Shown in pieces: positions 51,165 to 61,465 of a stretch of 64,000 bases of DNA. How positions within the stretch are numbered: position 1 is the first letter of the stretch; each line of letters opens with the position of its first letter. The notes beneath the pieces are model-generated. The model saw only the letters and a program-made list of their open reading frames with translations, was not told the origin of the DNA and ran no database searches. Origin of the DNA: Paenibacillus sp. GSMTC-2017 (lineage in GTDB: Bacteria; Bacillota; Bacilli; Paenibacillales; Paenibacillaceae); contig NZ_JAECMT010000009.1 of assembly GCF_016019935.1 (NCBI RefSeq), positions 1-64,000 of the forward strand, written 5' to 3'. A program made the translations under genes and the position numbers.

Positions 51165-51920
51165 TTAGACGCTCCGGCGCTGTCTAACGACCTCATACAT
51201 AAGCACACCCGCTGCAACTGAAGCATTTAAAGAATTAAGTTGGCCAAGCATAGGAAGCTTAACTAGGAAATCGCATTTCTCCCCGATAAGTCTACCCATT
51301 CCTTTGCTCTCGTTTCCTATAACGACGGCAAGGGGCATATCGAATTTCATCTTATATACATCCTGAGATGCGCTAACATCTGTTCCTGCAATCCATACGC
51401 CAGCCTCTTTAAGCTTCTCAATTGTCTGTGCAAGATTTGTTACCCTTGCTACAGGCACATGCTCTGCAGCACCAGCAGATATTTTCAGCACAGTAGCCGT
51501 AAGTCCTGCAGCGCGACGCTTCGGTATAATAACACCATGTACACCCGTACATTCTGCTGTACGTAGAATGGAACCTAAGTTATGCGGATCTTCAATCTCG
51601 TCTAGTAGCAAAATAAATGGCATTTCACTTTTTTTCTTTGCTATTTCAAGAATTTCTTCTACTTCAACGTACTCAAATGCTGCCGCTTGTGCGATTACAC
51701 CTTGATGCGCTACTCCAGTCACCATACTATCAAGCTTGCGCTTATCGACGAACTGAACGATAATGCCTTGTTTTTTTGCTTCCGCCGTAATCGGCAGCGT
51801 TAAACTCTTTTGTGCACCATCAGCAATCCAAATTTTATTAATTTCTCTTCCGGAGCGTAATGCTTCAAGTACTGGATGTTTGCCTGCAATTAGCTCTTCT
51901 TGATTGATTTCTTCGTTCAT
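51165..51920 (-). CDS. rlmB: 23S rRNA (guanosine-2'-O-)-methyltransferase RlmB family
   Basis: A 251-residue SPOUT (SpoU) methyltransferase. An N-terminal substrate-binding domain (AGKHPVLEALRSGREINKIWI) precedes motifs DPHNLGSILRTAE, VIGNESKGMG and LNSLNASVAAGVLMYE, which form the knotted SAM site. The ATG at 51920 follows AGGAGGAG; the frame to 51941 is rejected. Standard yacO position. Confidence 0.92.
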   Translation of the reverse strand: MNEEINQEELIAGKHPVLEALRSGREINKIWIADGAQKSLTLPITAEAKKQGIIVQFVDKRKLDSMVTGVAHQGVIAQAAAFEYVEVEEILEIAKKKSEMPFILLLDEIEDPHNLGSILRTAECTGVHGVIIPKRRAAGLTATVLKISAGAAEHVPVARVTNLAQTIEKLKEAGVWIAGTDVSASQDVYKMKFDMPLAVVIGNESKGMGRLIGEKCDFLVKLPMLGQLNSLNASVAAGVLMYEVVRQRRSV

Positions 51921-51968
51921 TGTGCTCCTCCTATCATTCATGTGAATAGTTAGTTTTCAATTTTTCCG

Positions 51969-52424
51969 TTATTCTCGGTCAGCTAGCGCAATATGGAACA
52001 ACTCGCCTAATCGCTCAAGCCTTCCTTCAAAATATAAATATCCTACAAGACATTCAAGCGCTGTCGCTTTACGATAATCAGCAGGGTCAGCATTTTTCGG
52101 CGGTGCCCCTGACTTCGTGTTCCGACCGCGTCTTACGATATCCGACTCTTCTTCCGTTAAGTGCGGCAACCAACGTTCCAGCAATTCGCGTTGCGCCTTA
52201 GCTGAAACCATCTTTGTTGCTTCCTTATGAAGATGATGCGATTTGTTGTTAGGTAAAGAGATCAAGTATTGGCGTACTAGAAGCTCGAACACTGCATCGC
52301 CCATATAAGCTAGCACGACAGGATTAACAAGACCAGATTTCTTAGGCGGATGGTGCAAAGCCAGTGGGTTAACCCCGCTTACAACTACTTCGCTTCCATC
52401 ACCGTTATCCAAATGGCCCGTCAT
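51969..52424 (-). CDS. mrnC: Mini-ribonuclease III
   Basis: A 151-residue MrnC, an RNase III catalytic domain without dsRBD. It shows LAYMGDAVFELLVRQYL and the late ALECLVGYLYFEGRLERLGEL with the acidic metal ligands. It matures 23S rRNA. Its ATG overlaps the cysS stop (ATGA), indicating coupling; the N-terminus is about 15-20 residues longer than in Bacillus. Confidence 0.92.
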   Translation of the reverse strand: MTGHLDNGDGSEVVVSGVNPLALHHPPKKSGLVNPVVLAYMGDAVFELLVRQYLISLPNNKSHHLHKEATKMVSAKAQRELLERWLPHLTEEESDIVRRGRNTKSGAPPKNADPADYRKATALECLVGYLYFEGRLERLGELFHIALADRE

Positions 52425-53833
52425 TTGCGCCGCCAACGAATGCCTAGAGGAGTATCTTCTAGCACGATGTTTTTTTCGACTAACAGATCACGAATTTCAT
52501 CTGCACGCGCCCAATTTTTAGACTTACGAGCTTCTGTCCGCTCTATAATTAGTCCCTCAATTTCTGCATCCAATAACTCTTCTTCAGCCTGCAGCGGCAA
52601 TAATCCGAGCACATTATCGATCCGTTCAATTGCTGACAGCAACAGTTCAAGTCCTTCTACAGTAGCATTTTGATCCTGCAAATATACATTAGCTTCCCCG
52701 ACAAGATCGAACAACGCTGTAATGGCATCCGGAGTACTAAAGTCATCGTCCATTTTCGCTGCGAACTGCTCTACAATTCGGTCAACCCGATTTCGTAGCA
52801 ATGCTACTTCACCTGCTGCACTGTTAGTCCCAGCAATTGCATCAAGTCTATGCTTCAAGTTGGAATAGCAATACGCGATACGGTCCACACTATTTTCTGC
52901 TTGAGCTATCGCATCATCACTAAAGTTAAGCGGACTACGATAATGTGTTGCAAGAATAAAGTAACGAATGGCTTGTGGCTTTACTCGCTGAACAATTTCA
53001 TGTACCGAAATTCCGTTACCTAACGACTTCGACATCTTTTCGTTGTTAATGTGAAGATAACCGTTATGCATCCAATAGTTTGCTAGCGGCTTACCTGTAA
53101 GCGACTCTGATTGTGCAACCTCACATTCATGATGCGGGAACTGCAAATCGTGTCCTCCACCATGGATGTCGAGTGTATCACCCAAATATTTGCGAGCCAT
53201 AGCCGAACATTCAATATGCCAGCCTGGACGTCCCGCTCCCCAAGGACTATCCCACTTAATTTCGCCTGGCTTAGCTCCCTTCCAAAGAACAAAGTCTCCT
53301 TGGTTTTCTTTGCGCTCGCCAATTTCAATACGAATACCGAATTGCAACTCTTCGATATTCTGATGCGATAACTTGCCGTAATCCTCGAAGGAAGAGGTTC
53401 GGAAATAAACATCCCCTTCACTCTCATACGCATAGCCTTTCTCGACAAGCCCTTCTATAAACGCAACGATTTCAACAATATGATCCGTAACACGTGGATT
53501 GATTGTTGCTTTGCGTACACCTAGAGAATCGATATCTTTGTAGAACGCTTCGATAAACCGTTCTGCAACTTCAGGAACTGTTGTACCTAGCTCTTCCGCC
53601 TTACGAATGAGTCTATCGTCTACATCAGTGAAGTTGACGACATAATTAACTTCATGACCTGCATCCTCCAAATATCGACGAACAACATCAAAAAATACAA
53701 CTGGCCTTGCATTACCGATATGAATATAGTCGTAGACCGTTGGTCCACAAACATACATTTTCACTTTACCCGCTTCTTGCGGCTCAAAACTCTCCTTTGT
53801 CCGCGACAAAGAATTATATATAGCTATTGTCAT
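52421..53833 (-). CDS. cysS: Cysteinyl-tRNA synthetase
   Basis: A 470-residue class I synthetase with the HIGN motif (YIHIGNARP) and KMSKS (EKMSKSLGNG). Zinc-binding Cys/His occur at CGPTVYDY, ECSAMA and HHECEVAQ. The ATG shares a base with the cysE stop (TAATG). It is under the cysteine T-box upstream of cysE. Confidence 0.96.
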   Translation of the reverse strand: MTIAIYNSLSRTKESFEPQEAGKVKMYVCGPTVYDYIHIGNARPVVFFDVVRRYLEDAGHEVNYVVNFTDVDDRLIRKAEELGTTVPEVAERFIEAFYKDIDSLGVRKATINPRVTDHIVEIVAFIEGLVEKGYAYESEGDVYFRTSSFEDYGKLSHQNIEELQFGIRIEIGERKENQGDFVLWKGAKPGEIKWDSPWGAGRPGWHIECSAMARKYLGDTLDIHGGGHDLQFPHHECEVAQSESLTGKPLANYWMHNGYLHINNEKMSKSLGNGISVHEIVQRVKPQAIRYFILATHYRSPLNFSDDAIAQAENSVDRIAYCYSNLKHRLDAIAGTNSAAGEVALLRNRVDRIVEQFAAKMDDDFSTPDAITALFDLVGEANVYLQDQNATVEGLELLLSAIERIDNVLGLLPLQAEEELLDAEIEGLIIERTEARKSKNWARADEIRDLLVEKNIVLEDTPLGIRWRRK

Positions 53834-54492
53834 TATTGTTTACTCCCCTCATCTTCTGAACCTCGCTCACCATTCACATGGAATTTCAGCTCATCAATTT
53901 CTTTCTGCATCATACGGAACATCTCAATAACAGGGTCAGGTAGCTGTGTGTGATCGAGCCTATCGCCTACTCGTTCACCATTGCGTCTAACGACCCGTCC
54001 CGGATTTCCTACTACCGTACAATTGTCTGGCACCTCACGCAATACTACTGCATTTGAACCAATATTAGAATTGTCCCCGACAGTGAAGGAACCTAGTACT
54101 TTTGCACCTGAACCTATAACTACATTATTGCCGATTGTTGGGTGACGCTTCCCCTTTTCCTTACCCGTACCGCCGAGAGTAACCCCTTGATAAATAACGA
54201 CGTTATCACCAATTTCACAAGTTTCGCCTATTACTACACCCATGCCATGGTCGATAAAAAGACGCTCGCCAATTCTTGCCCCTGGGTGAATCTCAATTCC
54301 AGTCATAAACCTGCTGACCTGCGAAATGACGCGTGCTACTGTAAACCATCCCTTGCGATAAAACGAATGTGCCAGACGATGCCCCCAAATAGCATGGACA
54401 CCGGAATACGTAAATATAACCTCGAATCGACTACGAGCCGCGGGATCGTTTTCGAAAACCGTTTGTACGTCTGAGCGAAAATGGCGAAGCAT
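53833..54492 (-). CDS. cysE: Serine O-acetyltransferase
   Basis: A 219-residue left-handed beta-helix (hexapeptide repeat) enzyme that makes O-acetylserine from serine and acetyl-CoA. It shows HPGARIGERLFIDHGMGVVIGETCEIGD and the AcCoA-binding KVLGSFTVGDNSNIGSNAVV. The ATG at 54492 is eight bases after AAGGGGG. It supplies the acceptor for sulfide made via sat/cysH at 6.8-8.8 kb. First gene after the T-box. Confidence 0.95.
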   Translation of the reverse strand: MLRHFRSDVQTVFENDPAARSRFEVIFTYSGVHAIWGHRLAHSFYRKGWFTVARVISQVSRFMTGIEIHPGARIGERLFIDHGMGVVIGETCEIGDNVVIYQGVTLGGTGKEKGKRHPTIGNNVVIGSGAKVLGSFTVGDNSNIGSNAVVLREVPDNCTVVGNPGRVVRRNGERVGDRLDHTQLPDPVIEMFRMMQKEIDELKFHVNGERGSEDEGSKQ

Positions 54493-54545
54493 TATGAAAT
54501 CCCCCTTCAAGCTGCTAAGCGATAATTAAGGTATGTAGAAAAAAT

Positions 54546-54902
54546 AAAAAAGCCTCTGCAGCATTAAATGCTACAGAGGCGTGTATTCTCGCGGTTCCAC
54601 TCTGCTTGAACTTCGCATTCGAGGATTACTCGCAGCGTGTTCATCTCATAGTCCTTAACGTGGACAATACGTTGTTGCCTACCTCACTATTACTACGAAA
54701 TCGGTATGTAACCATAATTTCGTAAATGATAGAGTCTCGGAACAAAGCTCCCAGGTGCAATTTCCGTTTGTGCGAACTAGACAACTTTCAGCTCCATCCT
54801 TATCGTTTGCAAAACAAATACGATTCGAATGACGGTTGTCCTCTCTGCGAATCCACAACGTAACGTACTTCTCCTGTTCATGGCCGTTTCAATATTATTA
54901 AT
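54546..54902 (-). promoter_or_regulatory. Cysteine T-box riboswitch upstream of cysE-cysS
   Basis: The leader contains the T-box sequence AGAGTGGAACCGCG (54590-54603), an AGTA-containing Stem I, and a specifier TGC followed by A (54757-54759), which reads Cys. A terminator stem (54552-54580) with six T follows (54546-54551). Uncharged tRNA-Cys should pair and let transcription pass into cysE and cysS. Confidence 0.9.
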
Positions 54903-54908
54903 AGTCAT

Positions 54909-54936
54909 AGTATACCGAATCGCAGTAAAAGTGCAA
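54909..54936 (-). promoter_or_regulatory. SigA promoter of the T-box leader
   Basis: Minus-strand -35 TTGCAC (54931-54936) and -10 TATACT (54909-54914), 16-bp spacer, a few bases upstream of the T-box Stem I and downstream of gltX. Confidence 0.75.
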
Positions 54937-54985
54937 GTGTGCATTCAGTAATCTTTATATTAATTAAAAATCAACCATCAGAATG

Positions 54986-56446
54986 TTACGCCAAACGACC
55001 TTGAAGTCTCGCAGTCACTTTAGGCTTGCCAAGCAAAACGATAGATTGATTAAGATCAGGCCCATGCGTTTGACCTGTCAATGCAGCGCGGATCGGCATG
55101 AAGAGCGCTTTACCCTTAAATCCAGTTTCCTTTTGTACGGTTTTGATCATCTCTTTAATGCCCTCAACTGTAAATGGTGCTGCATCCGACTCCAATAGTC
55201 CAAGGAAAGCACCAAGCACTGTAGGAACTTGTTCTTCTGCAAGGACAGTCGATGCTTCTTCATCTTCAACAACAGAATCACGGAAGAATAGCTCTGTCAC
55301 AGATACGATATCAGAAGCACTGCGGAGCTTATCTTGATGAAGCCCTACAAGCCCCGTTACCCATTCTCTGCCGTCGCTGTCCAGCGCATCTGGAATACAT
55401 CCTGCTTTTTGAAGATGAGGAATACAGAGATCTACAATTCGCGGCAAATCTGCACCTTTAATATATTCACCATTCATCCAGCTAAGCTTCTGTGTATCGA
55501 ACACAGCAGGACTCTTGCTTAGACGATCTGAGTTGAATACTTCAATCAGTTGCTCACGCGAGAACATCTCTTGCTCACCTTCAGGTGACCAACCAAGTAG
55601 CGAAATGAAGTTGAACATCGCTTCAGGCAAGTAACCAAGATCATCATATTGCTCGATAAACTGAATAATAGACTCGTCACGTTTACTTAACTTCTTCTTA
55701 TGCTCATTTACAATAAGTGTCATATGACCGAATATCGGAGGAGCCCAATCAAACGCTTCATAAATCATCAATTGTCTAGGCGTGTTAGATACATGATCTT
55801 CACCACGAAGTACATGGCTAATGCGCATGAGGTAGTCATCAAGCACAACAGCAAAGTTGTACGTCGGAATACCGTCTTTTTTAACGATAACGAAGTCGCC
55901 CATCTCCGTTGTATCGAAGCTGATTGTGCCTTTTACTAGATCATCGAACGTATAAGTACGTGCTTCAGGTACACGGAAACGAATACTTGCAATACGACCC
56001 TCTGCTTCAAAAGCTTGCTGCTGCTCAGCCGTTAAGTTTCTATGTTTACCTGAATAACGAGGTGTCTCTCCGCGCTCAGTCTGTTCTTCACGCTCTTGCT
56101 CTAGCTCCTCTTCAGTACAGTAACAACGGTATGCTAGACCACGATCAAGCAGATCTTGCCAATATTCGCGATAAATATCGAGACGTTCCGTTTGACGGTA
56201 TGGGCCAAATCCACCACCGATGTCAATGCTCTCATCCCACTCGATACCTAACCATTTCAAATATTTAAGCTGGCTTTCTTCCCCTCCAGCAACATTACGT
56301 TTCACATCCGTATCTTCTATGCGGATAATAAACTTGCCACCATGTCTTTTTGCGTATAAATAATTAAATAAGGCCGTTCTTGCGTTACCAATATGCAAAT
56401 GTCCCGTTGGTGATGGGGCATAACGTACACGTACTTCTGTTGTCAT
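54986..56446 (-). CDS. gltX: Glutamyl-tRNA synthetase
   Basis: A 486-residue class I synthetase with [20 protein letters not shown] and KLSKRD. Like other Firmicute enzymes it is probably non-discriminating (charges tRNA-Gln too), which is inferred. The ATG is nine bases after GGGAGG and overlaps the ispF stop (ATGA). Confidence 0.96.
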   Translation of the reverse strand: MTTEVRVRYAPSPTGHLHIGNARTALFNYLYAKRHGGKFIIRIEDTDVKRNVAGGEESQLKYLKWLGIEWDESIDIGGGFGPYRQTERLDIYREYWQDLLDRGLAYRCYCTEEELEQEREEQTERGETPRYSGKHRNLTAEQQQAFEAEGRIASIRFRVPEARTYTFDDLVKGTISFDTTEMGDFVIVKKDGIPTYNFAVVLDDYLMRISHVLRGEDHVSNTPRQLMIYEAFDWAPPIFGHMTLIVNEHKKKLSKRDESIIQFIEQYDDLGYLPEAMFNFISLLGWSPEGEQEMFSREQLIEVFNSDRLSKSPAVFDTQKLSWMNGEYIKGADLPRIVDLCIPHLQKAGCIPDALDSDGREWVTGLVGLHQDKLRSASDIVSVTELFFRDSVVEDEEASTVLAEEQVPTVLGAFLGLLESDAAPFTVEGIKEMIKTVQKETGFKGKALFMPIRAALTGQTHGPDLNQSIVLLGKPKVTARLQGRLA

Positions 56447-56934
56447 GACAAAATTCCTCCCTTTTTGATCAAACAAACGACTGATTGTGCTGCAATTCCT
56501 TCGCCCCGACCTGCAAAACCAAGCTGTTCTGTTGTCGTCGCTTTAACGTTTACTTGCGATACATCCGCATCAAGCGCTTTTGCGATAATTTCCGCCATCT
56601 GCGGGATATACGGAAGCATCTTTGGCTTCTGTGCAATAATGGTAGAATCAATGTTGCCGAGCTTGTAGCCACGTTCATCTACAAGTGCCCATACCCGCTC
56701 CAAAAGTTTCAAGCTGTCGGCATCCTTATAAGCTGCATCTGTATCTGGGAAATGTTTACCGATATCCCCAAGTCCAAGCGCACCCAAAATCGCATCCGAT
56801 ATAGCATGTAAAAGTACATCCGCATCAGAGTGACCGAGCAAACCTTTCTCATAAGGAATCGTAACTCCCCCAATAATACACGGTCGTCCTTCTACGAGTT
56901 GATGAACGTCAAATCCTTGTCCTACACGAATCAT
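56443..56934 (-). CDS. ispF: 2-C-methyl-D-erythritol 2,4-cyclodiphosphate synthase
   Basis: A 163-residue MEP-pathway enzyme with the zinc-binding DVHQL (Asp/His) and [10 protein letters not shown] motifs and the C-terminal [18 protein letters not shown]. The ATG overlaps the ispD stop (ATGA) and the stop overlaps gltX, so ispD-ispF-gltX is one coupled unit. The longer frame to 56988 lies in ispD. Confidence 0.96.
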   Translation of the reverse strand: MIRVGQGFDVHQLVEGRPCIIGGVTIPYEKGLLGHSDADVLLHAISDAILGALGLGDIGKHFPDTDAAYKDADSLKLLERVWALVDERGYKLGNIDSTIIAQKPKMLPYIPQMAEIIAKALDADVSQVNVKATTTEQLGFAGRGEGIAAQSVVCLIKKGGILS

Positions 56935-57641
56935 TTGCTTATATCTCCCTTCGTAACTTGGCGCTGTGCCAATAAATATTCCGCCCATGGCAAATCTTCA
57001 GGCGTCGTGATCTTTATATTGGTATACTCCCCTTCGACTACAACAACCGAAGCACCTATTCGCTCCACAACCATCGCGTCATCTGTACCTAGGAAACCAT
57101 CCCTAATTGCACATTCATGCCCTTCTATTAGCAAGGCACGACGAAAAGCTTGCGGCGTTTGTATCGCCCACAAGCTTTTGCGATCCGGTGTAGCAACGAT
57201 AGTCCCCGCCTCATCGACTTGCTTAATCGTATCCTTAACCGGAACGGCAAGAACAGCCGCACCACTTACTAAAGCGCGCTCGCAACATCGCTTCACAGCA
57301 TCTTCGGTTATGAGCGGGCGAACCCCATCGTGAACCATAACCCACTCTGACTTAAGTGACTGAAGGCCGCAAACGACAGAATGTTGTCGTTCTTTCCCAC
57401 CGCTTAATATCGAGGTCATCTTGCTCAAGCTATATTCCTTCGCCCACTCTTTGCAGCGCTCGATATCCTGCTCACCTACAACTAGTGCAATTTCCTCAAC
57501 AAAGTCCATACGCTGGAATAGTTCTAGTGTATGGACTAGAATAGGTTTGTTTGCAAGCTGTAAATACTGCTTACTCTCTTTTGTCCCCATACGTGAGCCG
57601 CGACCGGCTGCAACGATGATGACACCAAACTTTTCTCTCAT
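56931..57641 (-). CDS. ispD: 2-C-methyl-D-erythritol 4-phosphate cytidylyltransferase
   Basis: A 236-residue nucleotidyltransferase of the MEP isoprenoid pathway. It shows [21 protein letters not shown] (CTP site) and HDGVRPLI, with late GTDDAMVVE. The 145-bp gap to yacL contains no gene that I can support. Confidence 0.95.
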   Translation of the reverse strand: MREKFGVIIVAAGRGSRMGTKESKQYLQLANKPILVHTLELFQRMDFVEEIALVVGEQDIERCKEWAKEYSLSKMTSILSGGKERQHSVVCGLQSLKSEWVMVHDGVRPLITEDAVKRCCERALVSGAAVLAVPVKDTIKQVDEAGTIVATPDRKSLWAIQTPQAFRRALLIEGHECAIRDGFLGTDDAMVVERIGASVVVVEGEYTNIKITTPEDLPWAEYLLAQRQVTKGDISK

Positions 57642-57786
57642 GATCTCTACCCGCCTTAGCCGAATGGTTATCGCAAACGGCTCCAGACGTTTAGACTGGC
57701 ATGAGCTCGTTTCGCGCTGTAAGATAAGGCTAGCATAGAAAATGTAGCTTCCTCTTATCTATGTACAATAGTAACATCATACCTTG

Positions 57787-58884
57787 TTACAGCGCTTTTT
57801 CCAACAGCTTTGGCTTAGCAAATATCATTCGGCCCGCGGAAGTTTGTAAGACACTCGTTACGAGTACCTCCATCGTTGTTCCGATATAATCTCTTCCGCC
57901 TTCAACAACAATCATTGTGCCATCGTCTAAATAAGCTACACCTTGCCCATGCTCTTTGCCATCTTTAATCACTTGAACGATAATTTCTTCACCAGGCAAA
58001 ACAACTGGCTTAACAGCATTAGCGAGATCATTAATGTTTAGTACGGATACACCTTGAAGCTCACAAACTTTGTTCAAATTAAAGTCGTTAGTTACGACTT
58101 TACCATGTAATGCTTTTGCTAGTTTAACAAGTTTACTATCCACTTCCCCGATCTCTTCGAAGTCTCCTTCATAGATCAGTACTTTTACGTCTAATTCCTT
58201 CTGAATTTTGTTCAGAATATCTAGCCCTCTCCGCCCTCTGTTACGTTTCAACAAGTCAGAGGAATCTGCAATATGCTGTAGCTCCTCTAGTACAAACTCT
58301 GGAATAACAAGAGTTCCCTCAATAAATCCTGTTTTGCATATATCTGCAATTCTACCGTCGATTATAACGCTCGTATCTAAAATTTTATGTTCCTCGAAAC
58401 CCCTCACTTCATTTGAGGAAGATGTCGAACGTTGCTTAGCAGCAATTGACGCAAACCCTTCTACAATCTCATCTTGTTTGGATAAACCAACCAATGTACC
58501 TACATAACCAAACACAAGTGCCATAAAGGCAGGTAAAAGTTGCCCCATGCCCTCAAGTCTTGCAACGGACGGATATAACAATACTGCTAATAATAGACCT
58601 GAAAGCATACCACCCGCTCCAACAAGCAACTGTCTCAGTGGCATCTCAGATGTCAGTTCCACACATTTTCCTGTAAACCGTATTGCTGGACCAGCCAAAA
58701 TCGTTGCCGCAATAACACCAACGAGGGCTCCTACCGCTACATTCATGTAATAAGTGCCAGATTGCTGCAACATGCTGACTGAAGAGTTCGACCACATAGC
58801 CGCACCGTTCATCCAACCATAGACCTCGCCTCCAGCCATACCGCCAAACAATAAACCTATAATCTGTATCATTCGTCTAACCAT
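57787..58884 (-). CDS. PIN/TRAM-domain membrane protein YacL
   Basis: A 365-residue protein. About four membrane spans fill residues 1-130. A PIN nuclease-like domain follows, starting at [12 protein letters not shown] (conserved Asp) and including DDFN-like [12 protein letters not shown], then a C-terminal TRAM domain. The substrate is unknown. The ATG follows GGAGGTG. Normal position next to ispD; in B. subtilis disA is the neighbour, but here pssA and a small + strand gene come between. Confidence 0.85.
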   Translation of the reverse strand: MVRRMIQIIGLLFGGMAGGEVYGWMNGAAMWSNSSVSMLQQSGTYYMNVAVGALVGVIAATILAGPAIRFTGKCVELTSEMPLRQLLVGAGGMLSGLLLAVLLYPSVARLEGMGQLLPAFMALVFGYVGTLVGLSKQDEIVEGFASIAAKQRSTSSSNEVRGFEEHKILDTSVIIDGRIADICKTGFIEGTLVIPEFVLEELQHIADSSDLLKRNRGRRGLDILNKIQKELDVKVLIYEGDFEEIGEVDSKLVKLAKALHGKVVTNDFNLNKVCELQGVSVLNINDLANAVKPVVLPGEEIIVQVIKDGKEHGQGVAYLDDGTMIVVEGGRDYIGTTMEVLVTSVLQTSAGRMIFAKPKLLEKAL

Positions 58885-59017
58885 AAAGGTTCACCTCCAT
58901 TACAATTATGATCCAATATTTCAATCGTTAATCGTAGTTGGAAGGAAAAATGTTAAAGTTTTCTATATAGGGCTATTTAGGTCGCAATACCCTTTCTTTA
59001 TGACACTGTGGAAAACA

Positions 59018-59037
59018 ATGCTCGGGAGCATTATAAT
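59018..59037 (+). promoter_or_regulatory. Palindrome and -10 box before the small gene at 59075
   Basis: ATGCTC/GAGCAT (59018-59031) is a perfect inverted repeat with a two-base centre, directly followed by -10 TATAAT (59032-59037); a weak -35 TGGAAA lies 17 bp upstream. The palindrome fills the promoter spacer and looks like an operator. Confidence 0.45.
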
Positions 59038-59074
59038 GAGTATGAGATTACTTAACTAGAGGCAGGTGATTGCG

Positions 59075-59479
59075 ATGGAATCCATGAGTACGCCAACATT
59101 GGAACAATTTCAGCAACAAGTTTCTGAACTGTTACTTCGGCACCGCAGCTTGCTCGATGTAATGTCCAAATTCGGACAATCGGGCGCATCCGTAAATCGT
59201 GCAGTATCAAAAGCGGTGACAGACTGTGGTTGTATTGAATTGAATGCCCGCAAACAGCAATATACCGACGAGTTGAATCTTGAAAATGCTAAAAGTACAT
59301 TAGTGAGCCATCTAACAGGCGCTTTATGCGAACATTGCAACGATGCAATAAAGAGTGAACTCGGACGTAACTTATTTTACATGACAGCGTTATGCAATTT
59401 GCTACAGGTCGAGCTTGATGAAGTGATAGCTGATGAATACGACAAATGCTCCACACTGGGCTTGTTTAATCTAACATAG
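59075..59479 (+). CDS. Small cysteine-containing protein of unknown function, 134 aa
   Basis: I do not recognise it firmly. The protein is helical, with Cys in CGC and CEHC, no signal peptide and no membrane span. The C-terminal part (SELGRNLFYMTALCNLLQVELDEVIADEYDK) resembles the helix pair of MazG-like nucleotide pyrophosphohydrolases, but the full metal-binding pattern is not evident. The ATG at 59075 follows AGGTGAT; a GTG at 59066 is less likely. It is on the + strand between two leftward genes and ends in a bidirectional terminator. Confidence 0.65.
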   Translation: MESMSTPTLEQFQQQVSELLLRHRSLLDVMSKFGQSGASVNRAVSKAVTDCGCIELNARKQQYTDELNLENAKSTLVSHLTGALCEHCNDAIKSELGRNLFYMTALCNLLQVELDEVIADEYDKCSTLGLFNLT

Positions 59480-59483
59480 GTAA

Positions 59484-59532
59484 CAAAAAGAACGTCCTCA
59501 GCCACAATATGTGACCGAGGACGTTCTTTTTG
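59484..59532. terminator. Bidirectional terminator between the small gene and pssA
   Basis: CAAAAAGAACGTCCTC (59484-59499) pairs with GAGGACGTTCTTTTTG (59517-59532), a 16-base perfect stem, with A/T runs built into both sides so that it works in both directions. Confidence 0.92.
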
Positions 59533-59544
59533 TTTATGCTTCTT

Positions 59545-60291
59545 TTAAGCTGGCTTCTCGGAATTTACCGGTTCTTCAGGCGTTTCGTTCTGATTTTTGC
59601 GCTTGCGTAAACGTTTCGGCAAACGACGATCAACGTTTTTTTTTAGGCCATATAGTGCATATATAAGCAATGGAACAAACAGAAATTTCGACAAATGATT
59701 TTCGAAATTTATTCCTATTATGATGGAAATAATAATAATGATAGGTACAACCCAAATGGCATTGCGCGGTATGCCTACCTTCTTAAAGTTTGGATACCTG
59801 ACCGTACTAACCATGAGTAGTGCCAATACAATTGTACCCGTAAGAAGTACAGCTACCGGTATATCATCTTTAAATAAGGCCATCGTTGCCAAAACACCGC
59901 CAGCAGCTGGGATAGGCAACCCAATAAAGTAACCTGCATTGCTCGTAATAACGTTAAACCTCGCCAAACGTAGCGCTCCACAAATCGGGAAAAGTGCAGT
60001 TACTGTCCATGCAAGAGCAGGACTTAAGTCTTGAAAAGCAACAACATACATAATAAAAGCAGGAGCTACACCAAAGGAAATGACGTCGGATAAGGAGTCT
60101 AACTCTTTCCCGAATTCACTCTGCACATTGAGCGCTCGTGCAACGCGACCGTCCACACCATCTAAAAGCATTGCAATTAGAACCATTATCGCTGCCATCT
60201 GCGGATTTTCATCAAAAATCATAATGATGGCCACTATGCCGAGAAATAAATTACCAACCGTGAGAAGGCTCGGTATCGATTTTGCGATCAT
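59545..60291 (-). CDS. pssA: CDP-diacylglycerol-serine O-phosphatidyltransferase
   Basis: A 248-residue membrane CDP-alcohol phosphatidyltransferase. The signature DGVDGRVARALNVQSEFGKELDSLSD matches DGx2ARx8Gx3Dx3D. About seven to eight spans and a charged C-terminal tail. It makes phosphatidylserine, the precursor of phosphatidylethanolamine. The ATG is five bases after AGAGGTGG. No psd gene is adjacent. It lies between disA and yacL, where Bacillus has no such gene. Confidence 0.93.
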   Translation of the reverse strand: MIAKSIPSLLTVGNLFLGIVAIIMIFDENPQMAAIMVLIAMLLDGVDGRVARALNVQSEFGKELDSLSDVISFGVAPAFIMYVVAFQDLSPALAWTVTALFPICGALRLARFNVITSNAGYFIGLPIPAAGGVLATMALFKDDIPVAVLLTGTIVLALLMVSTVRYPNFKKVGIPRNAIWVVPIIIIISIIIGINFENHLSKFLFVPLLIYALYGLKKNVDRRLPKRLRKRKNQNETPEEPVNSEKPA

Positions 60292-60378
60292 CTATTCCAC
60301 CTCTTCTCTACTATGCCCATTAATCGCACCTGTTCTTCAGGTCAATGATTGGAACACATTCTATCAATTGTATGGGAT

Positions 60379-61455
60379 TTAAATTTGTCTGTCAATGAAC
60401 ATCTGCTCTTGAATACGCTTTAAACCGTCCTTAATCGCGCGCGCACGCACTTCTCCAATGCCGTCAACCTCGTCCAGCTCTTCAATTGTTGCCATTAAAA
60501 TATGTGGCAGTCGATGGAAACGTTCCACTAAATTATTCATAATAATTAGCGGTAATCTCGGAATTTTGTTGAGCAATCTGTAGCCGCGAGGAGCTACCGA
60601 TTCGTCCGCCATATTGTTCGTATGAGGATATCCAATTAAACGTACAATTGGTGACGCATCTAGAAGTTCATCTGAACTAAGCTTTTTCAAACCGTTCCGA
60701 AGCTCCCTAATTTTTTCATCAGAGTTATCCTTCGCATAGTCCTTAAGTAGGAACCACGCGTCCTCCTCAACTCCTCCGACCAACTCATCCATTTGCATAC
60801 TAATAAGACGGCCTTCCGTACCGAGTTCATTGACATAGCGGCTAATTTCCATCTTAATTCGCAGCACCATCTCAACGCGCTGAATAACATGGGCAACTTC
60901 TTGCAATGTAACTAATTCCTCAAACTCAAGCGCGGAGAGGTTAGTAAAGGATTGCGTAAGAACTGCCTTGTACTTCTCTAGCGTTTGAATAGCTTGGTTT
61001 GCTTTTGTTAATATAACACCCATATCTTTTAACGAATAACGAAGGTTGCCTTGGTACAACGTAATAATGTTTCTACGCTGCGAGATCGATACAACGAGTC
61101 TACCCGTTTGCTTCGCTACACGCTCCGCTGTACGGTGACGGATACCTGTTTCAATCGACGGTATGGAGCTGTTCGGAATAAGCTGAGTATTGGCGTAAAG
61201 AATACGCCTCATATCCTCACTCATTATAATAGCGCCGTCCATCTTGGCTAGTTCGTACAAATAGTTCGAAGAGAAGTCGCAATTGATGGAGAAACCTCCG
61301 TCCACGACTTCCATGACTTCTGGGCTGTAGCCCACAACAATTAGTGCGCCTGTTTTGGCTCTTAATACATTCTCTAACCCTTCTCTAAAAGGGGTGCCTG
61401 GCGCAACTAATTGCAATAATTGATTCATCACTTCTTGCTGAGTCGGTTCCTTCAT
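60379..61455 (-). CDS. disA: DNA integrity scanning diadenylate cyclase DisA
   Basis: A 358-residue DisA. The DAC domain carries DGAIIMSED and [11 protein letters not shown] (DGA and RHR motifs). A helical spine and a C-terminal HhH DNA-binding domain ([21 protein letters not shown]) follow. It makes c-di-AMP and monitors branched DNA. The ATG at 61455 follows a GGGGG site; a TTG at 61473 lies in radA. It follows radA as usual. Confidence 0.96.
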   Translation of the reverse strand: MKEPTQQEVMNQLLQLVAPGTPFREGLENVLRAKTGALIVVGYSPEVMEVVDGGFSINCDFSSNYLYELAKMDGAIIMSEDMRRILYANTQLIPNSSIPSIETGIRHRTAERVAKQTGRLVVSISQRRNIITLYQGNLRYSLKDMGVILTKANQAIQTLEKYKAVLTQSFTNLSALEFEELVTLQEVAHVIQRVEMVLRIKMEISRYVNELGTEGRLISMQMDELVGGVEEDAWFLLKDYAKDNSDEKIRELRNGLKKLSSDELLDASPIVRLIGYPHTNNMADESVAPRGYRLLNKIPRLPLIIMNNLVERFHRLPHILMATIEELDEVDGIGEVRARAIKDGLKRIQEQMFIDRQI

Positions 61456-61465
61456 CTGGTGCCCC

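Noticed and set aside
57642-57786. Possible small gene or tRNA between ispD and yacL
   Set aside because: No cloverleaf could be drawn and no open frame with a binding site exists; only weak promoter-like words were seen.
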